In this document: positions 59,977 to 64,000 of the stretch, in pieces
Layout: the number at the start of each line of letters is the position of its first letter
How positions within the stretch are numbered: the stretch's first letter is position 1
Assembly (NCBI GenBank): GCA_028023455.1
Contig: JAQFVV010012530.1
Coordinates: 2,998,909 to 3,062,908, forward strand
DNA from: Epiperipatus broadwayi
Taxonomy: Eukaryota; Onychophora; Udeonychophora; Euonychophora; Peripatidae
Reading direction: 5' to 3'
DNA length: 64,000 bases
The notes under the pieces: generated by a model
What the model saw: the letters and a program-made list of their open reading frames with translations, nothing else
The model's database searches: none
Told to the model about the DNA's origin: nothing
Program-made: the position numbers and the translations under genes

Positions 59977-60744
59977 CAATAGTAGGTATATAAATAGTAG
60001 GTATATAAAAACACGCGTATATTCGAATGTAACGTTGTGTCAAAATTTCAAAGCAATCGGTGAAGAACTTTTGAAGATTTAAGATTTTGAACAAACGAAC
60101 GTTTACATTTTTATTTATATAGATTGTAGAGAAAATTGCTCTTCTTATGCTTAAAAAAATGTCTTACAAATATTAAATATCTCAAATTTTATTCTAAATT
60201 TTTGAAATAAATTTAATATACATGTATATGATTGTCTTTGGCTTAAAAAAATAGCCAATTTAGATGAAACTTTATAATAAAAGATAAGAAACAAAATTTA
60301 TCTACCAAGTAGCCAAAAATTTAAATTTGTTAATCTAAATTTAATATGATTTATGAAAGTCTTTAAGCTACCTCTATTAGATCATTATAAAAGAAATTGA
60401 TATAATAGTCAAATTTTGAATTGTGAATATGATAATACAAAGCTTTAGAGGACTGCTTTCAAGGAAATTCCCTTTGCCAGGTATATTAAGTTTCACCATC
60501 ATTAACCATAAATCAGAAAAAAGTTTGAATGTTATGTATCTTTCAAAGTGTGCAAATGAAATAGACGTATAACTACTAAAGGTAATGAATTTAATAATTA
60601 ACAAGCACATATATAATTGTATTTTGAATAGATAGAAATTATAATCGACTTCATCTTTTTTCAAATTGCCCATTAATCTATTTATAAAAAAAAATATTAA
60701 AAGAAACAACATTTACAGTTGATATTCCCAATCTTTCAAGTATT

Positions 60745-61075
60745 AGTAGATTTTGAACATGATTCAGATTTGAATGAAATTAATAAGAAAATATAGAAGC
60801 AGCAATTGACTAATAAAATTTTTACCGAGACTAGAGAATTTATGAAGAAAAGAAGGAATATGAAAATATATAAAAATGGAAAAAATGATGCATTAAAAAG
60901 GATTGAATACCTTGAATTTTGTAAAATAATGATGAAAAGAGTTGAAAATGATATAAGAAGGTATAACTGTAAACTAGCAAGAAAAGCTGTAAAAGAGAAT
61001 AAAAGTCTCGAGAGTGTAAAACAACATTTTGGTATTGGTAGGAAATTGATATCTGCAATAAGAAATGTGATGTGT
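60745..61075 (+). pseudogene. RTE-like linker fragment between endonuclease and RT
   Basis: The + frame (in 60806-61129) reads EFMKKRRNMKIYKNGKND, RIEYLEFCKIMMKRVEND, IRRYNCKLARKAVKENKSL and ESVKQHFGIGRKLISAIRN. The strongly basic, helical run with an RRxM..E..EL.K..RK..R.D.R.YN pattern matches the linker upstream of the RT domain in RTE-type proteins. Neither endonuclease nor RT core adjoins. The longer minus-strand frame over the same bases is a shadow. Confidence 0.5.
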
Positions 61076-61554
61076 TTCATATCTTTGTTGATCATCTCCA
61101 ATGATCTTTCTACCTTCACAACATCTTGAAAAATACTTGAAAACATTCTGTCAGCTCATAAATTCATTGTCATACATACTTTGAATCATTTCAAATAATT
61201 GAGCATCATTTTTGATCACGTTAAAATAAAATTTAATATTAGCACTTGGTCTTTTATTGTGAGATAAAGTATGAAATACTGTCACATTTCATATAATAAC
61301 TTATGATCCAGGATACGCTAACACCTTAACCTGTTTTGGATGATAGATAAACTATACGTTAAGTAATGTGGTAATTCAGAAATAACACCACAAGCAGATT
61401 AGAGAGAGAACTAGCTGTAAGCCATATTTTTACTTGTGCATTCTATTTGCATAGAATAACCTTAACTATTAGGCTTAGTTTAGATAACCCAGCCCACTTA
61501 TATATGTGTATGTGATAGGTCACAAAATCATATTAAAACAAAAACTTTTAATAT

Positions 61555-62190
61555 ATTGTAAATAATTTAAACAGAAGGAATTTACACTCTAAGCACATGC
61601 ACTTTAGTGTTGTTATAATAGTTCAATGATGTCTTGTTGAGTACTGAGGATACTCTCGAACCAAAGCACAAGATAGAAGATCTTTTAAAAGATAAGAATG
61701 ACCTCATCTTTTGAGGCTAAATTTAGTTATATAGGCATTCTAAAGCATTTCAGTTTGAGAGCATGAAGTTGATTCTTTATTCATTTTACATCCATAATTT
61801 CTTTCTACATATTATTAATGTTCACAAAATTTAAATTACATAGATCTCTGTGCTAGTAAATAAAATTGGAATATTATATAATTTCTAATAGTTCATTATG
61901 TTAATGTGCAATAAAGTGAAAAATTTCGTGAACATTAATATATAGAATGAAATTAATGGATGTAAAGTGAATAAAGAAACATCTTTATGCTCTCAAACTA
62001 AGATGCTTTAGATTGGCCTATATAATTGAATTTAGGTGCAAAAGATAAAATAGCATTTCTTATCATTTCAAAAGTCTCTATCTTGTGTTTTGGTTGCATA
62101 TGATTAAGGCATAAATTCCTTTTGTTTAAATTACATATGATCTCTGTACTGGTAAATAAAATGGAATATTACACATATTGTAAGTACTAT
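61555..62190. repeat. Large imperfect inverted repeat
   Basis: Left-arm words TTTAAACAGAAGGAATTTA, CAAAGCACAAGATAGA, AGCATTTCAGTTTGAGAGCA, TCATTTTACATCCATAATTT and TTAATGTTCACAAAAT face their complements in the right arm: AAATTCCTTTTGTTTAAA, TCTATCTTGTGTTTTGG, TGCTCTCAAACTAAGATGCT, TTAATGGATGTAAAGTG and TTTCGTGAACATTAA. A direct repeat ATCTCTGTGCTAGTAAATAA / ATCTCTGTACTGGTAAATAA (about 61843 and 62140) overlies it. It ends roughly 100 bases before the exon at 62289. Confidence 0.75.
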
Positions 62191-62288
62191 TTACTTTATA
62201 AATGTAATCACTTCTGTCAATTTTATGATTTCTGTTTTTATCAGTAACATTAAAACAATGTCTATTTATATATAAATACATATTACAG

Positions 62289-62426
62289 ATTCTCCACGAT
62301 TTATTTCACTACCTAAAACTGAAAATCTTCTGGAAGATTGGCCATCAGATATCCTATGGTCTATTAAAGCAGTACCCAAACCCACAATACTTTGGTATAA
62401 AAATGGGATTTTACTAAACTCTAAAG
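62289..62426 (+). CDS. Ig-domain gene: first half of Ig 5, first cysteine replaced
   Basis: Acceptor TATTACAG, donor AAAG/GTAAGC (a strong site). The phase-1 start would give Tyr with the upstream T. It reads SPRFISLPKTENLLEDWPSD, ILWSIKAVPKPTILWYKNG and ILLNSK, ending in phase 1. The PKP turn and the core tryptophan of TILWYKNG fix the alignment. Counting back, the position of the first disulfide Cys (as in LxCxAxGxPxP) is Trp (TGG). The second half lies beyond the window. It may be a domain without the canonical disulfide, a point mutation or a sequence error. Confidence 0.82.
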
Positions 62427-62964
62427 GTAAGCAAGAATCCATCATCATATTCGTGAGGACAGTAAAATTTGTTTTGAATTTAGTATATAAAAAGTATTAT
62501 TAATGATTACAACCGAATGTAGAAATCAGATAAATATTTAAAAAAAATTGTGTAACTAATATCTATTAAAGTTATTAAGTACACAGATGCAATTTTTTGG
62601 ATGTTTTTAAAGTTTTTATAAAAGTTGAATTATTTGTTATTATTTTAAGCACATTATCATCATCATTATGATTATTATTATGCTAGATTCTAAAATATAA
62701 TAAAAACAGAAAAATATTAGAGATAATCATTGCTATATTTATCTAGAGTGCATTGACTCAAAATTGTGGGTGGTGTAAGTTTGACACTTGTATATTGCAA
62801 TAATTTATTATTGATAAATACGGTACACTTAATAAAGATATATATGAGAGATGGTAATGTAATCCAATTGATGATTCTAGTTCAGCACAAAATGCATCTT
62901 GAGATCATATGACTTTTAGTGAGTCATATGTTTTCACAAGAATGTTTGTTGATGTGAATGTTAT

Positions 62965-63250
62965 TTAAATGGCTCAATTGGTTAGAGCATTATCTAAAAA
63001 AATCAGCATTCACGAATCTAAGAGTCCAGGTTCGATTCCTATGCTAATACTGTCACTGATCAGGCCAGCAACACCTGAAGAACAGAGGAGAATAATATCA
63101 CTCACAGTGTTGTGTATATGCTAGCATGTGCGCTATTACTAACAGTTGAAAGTAATTAGAAAATTTGAATAAAGTTAAATTTTTCTAAAAGACATTCAAT
63201 ACTTAATATTAGACGATGAAAATAGTTCAATATGTAAATAATACTAAAAT
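62965..63250 (+). mobile_element. tRNA-derived SINE, full-length copy
   Basis: An A-box TGGCTCAATTGGTTAGAGCA (62970-62989) and a B-box GGTTCGATTCC (63029-63039) show a tRNA-derived head. The body follows with TCACTGATCAGGCCAGCAAC, ACCTGAAGAACAGAGGAGAA, GTTGTGT, GAATAAAGTT and TTTTTCTAAAAGACATT. The body is shared with 33190-33405 and the head and start of body with 63470-63600 on the other strand. Confidence 0.85.
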
Positions 63251-63469
63251 ATCATCATCACAAACCTTGACTGTTTATAATTATTTATTGTTTTAGTAGT
63301 ATTATTATTTTTGGAAAGTCTAAACCAACTTCGATTCAGAATATCTATGTTAATGGATGTTTTCATCTGTTGTTAATCTTTATAAATATACGGTAATTAT
63401 TGATATATTTCGTCATCGTTCTTTTTTATGTATTAGAATTTTTAGAATAAATACTCGATTATTCTCCAC

Positions 63470-63600
63470 TCTCCTTCAGGTGTTGCTGGCCTATATGCAC
63501 AGTGACAATATTCGCATAGAAGTTGAACTCGCACCTTTAGATTCTTGAATATCGAATTTAAGGCAAATGATCTACCAACAGCTATTTTGTCAGAGGCACG
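63470..63600 (-). mobile_element. tRNA-derived SINE, inverted 3'-truncated copy
   Basis: The minus strand reads GTTGGTAGATCATTTGCC, then GCGAGTTCAACTTCTATGCG (degenerate B-box) and ATTGTCACTG, AGGCCAGCAACACCTGAAGG and AGAGTGGAGAATAAT. This matches the head and first part of the body of the SINE at 62965, after which similarity stops. The + open frame at 63357-63548 is unrelated to it. Confidence 0.75.
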
Positions 63601-64000
63601 ATTAGCTAAAAGCTCTCAATAGACATTGCCTGCTTTTAATTTGGAAGATAGTCATAGGCAGTTCAATTACAATGGTATTAGGTTGTTTAATTCTTTTGTC
63701 TCTGCTTATTCGTTAGATATTGACTACATATCACTTTACTATGTTTAAAAAATACTTGCGATATTGGTTATATTCTTTGACGTTATTTTGATTAATATTT
63801 TGTAATTATATTGTTTATACTGTGACTTTGTAATTAAATATAATTTGTTATTATTATTGTTGTTTTGTATGCATATATATATATATATCTGACTCCTTGT
63901 ACAAGTATTTCATTGTTTGGAGTTAAATTAATTTTGTATTGTTTATATATTATTGTAATATATATATATAAATAAATAAATAACTAAATAAATAAATAAA
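63601..64000 (+). other. Intronic sequence ending in AT-rich simple repeats
   Basis: Unassigned intron after the last visible exon. TA runs near 63873 and 63960 and an (AAATAAAT)-type run occupy the last 50 bases. Confidence 0.5.

Larger units (their letters stand above)
58995..60125 (-). mobile_element. Helitron-like remnant, interrupted by a hAT derivative
   Basis: Bounded by AACTAGCCGTACCCGCCCAC on the left and AACGTTTACATTTTTATTTA, TATAGATTG on the right. It contains the C-terminal end of a Pif1-type helicase on the minus strand and a hAT insertion (59489-59976) with its target duplication. Without the insertion the element would be about 630 bases, so it is a non-autonomous or deleted copy. 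The boundaries are inferred from composition and from their likeness to ends I associate with this element type. Confidence 0.55.

Noticed and set aside
60736-61146. Minus-strand 136-residue hydrophobic frame
   Set aside because: It is the shadow of the basic RTE linker on the + strand, which has the recognisable pattern.

Overview
The window is AT-rich animal nuclear DNA. It shows a spliceosomal gene with small exons in kilobase-scale introns, all with GT-AG boundaries except one doubtful donor, and the introns are packed with eukaryotic transposable elements (RTE-like and L1/Tx1-like non-LTR elements, Penelope-like GIY-YIG pieces, tRNA-derived SINEs, hAT, mariner, Helitron and LTR elements). 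Nothing prokaryotic was seen. The lineage is not fixed by what I can read; an invertebrate with large introns, such as a mollusc or arthropod, is my best inference.

The only cellular gene I can support lies on the + strand and runs off both ends. It encodes tandem I-set immunoglobulin domains, each split over two exons. Eight exons are proposed: 5058-5179 (second half of one Ig), 11550-11678 with 29188-29322 (Ig 2), 33460-33608 with 40664-40793 (Ig 3), 43734-43894 with 55767-55884 (Ig 4), and 62289-62426 (first half of Ig 5). Introns between domains are all phase 1. Introns inside domains are phase 2, 1, 0 and 0 in order. The exon reading frames join without stops, and eight N-glycosylation sequons suggest an extracellular protein of the hemicentin / long Ig-repeat type. 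The exact family is not settled. Two points need checking: the exon at 55767 has only a weak in-frame donor, with a strong out-of-frame donor 4 bases on, and the last exon has Trp where the first Ig cysteine should be.

The introns are a transposon record. Upstream (1-5057): a very long TCTA microsatellite, a 97-bp tRNA-only SINE and a mariner relic. 5180-11549: an 83-bp tandem repeat, a 5'-truncated L1/Tx1-like element with a 472-codon ORF and 13-bp target duplications, and an RTE relic. 11679-29187: a second tRNA-only SINE, RTE pieces, a 7.54-kb LTR element (16866-24406) whose 2.57-kb LTRs exceed its 2.4-kb interior and which carries only a gag-like ORF on the minus strand, a third tRNA-only SINE and a decayed RTE reverse transcriptase. 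29323-33459 and 33609-40663: two copies of another non-LTR family, Penelope-like GIY-YIG fragments, a second mariner relic, a purine tract and a fold-back. 40794-55766: RTE 3' ends including a tail-to-tail pair, a 1.33-kb hAT with target duplication, and fold-back elements. 55885-64000: a Helitron-like helicase scrap with a 488-bp hAT derivative inserted in it, an RTE linker relic, a large inverted repeat just before the last exon and two tRNA-derived SINEs.

No CRISPR array, operon, rRNA or functional tRNA gene was found. The most noteworthy items are the LTR element with oversized structured LTRs, the tRNA-only SINE family with target duplications, and the two anomalies in the Ig gene.
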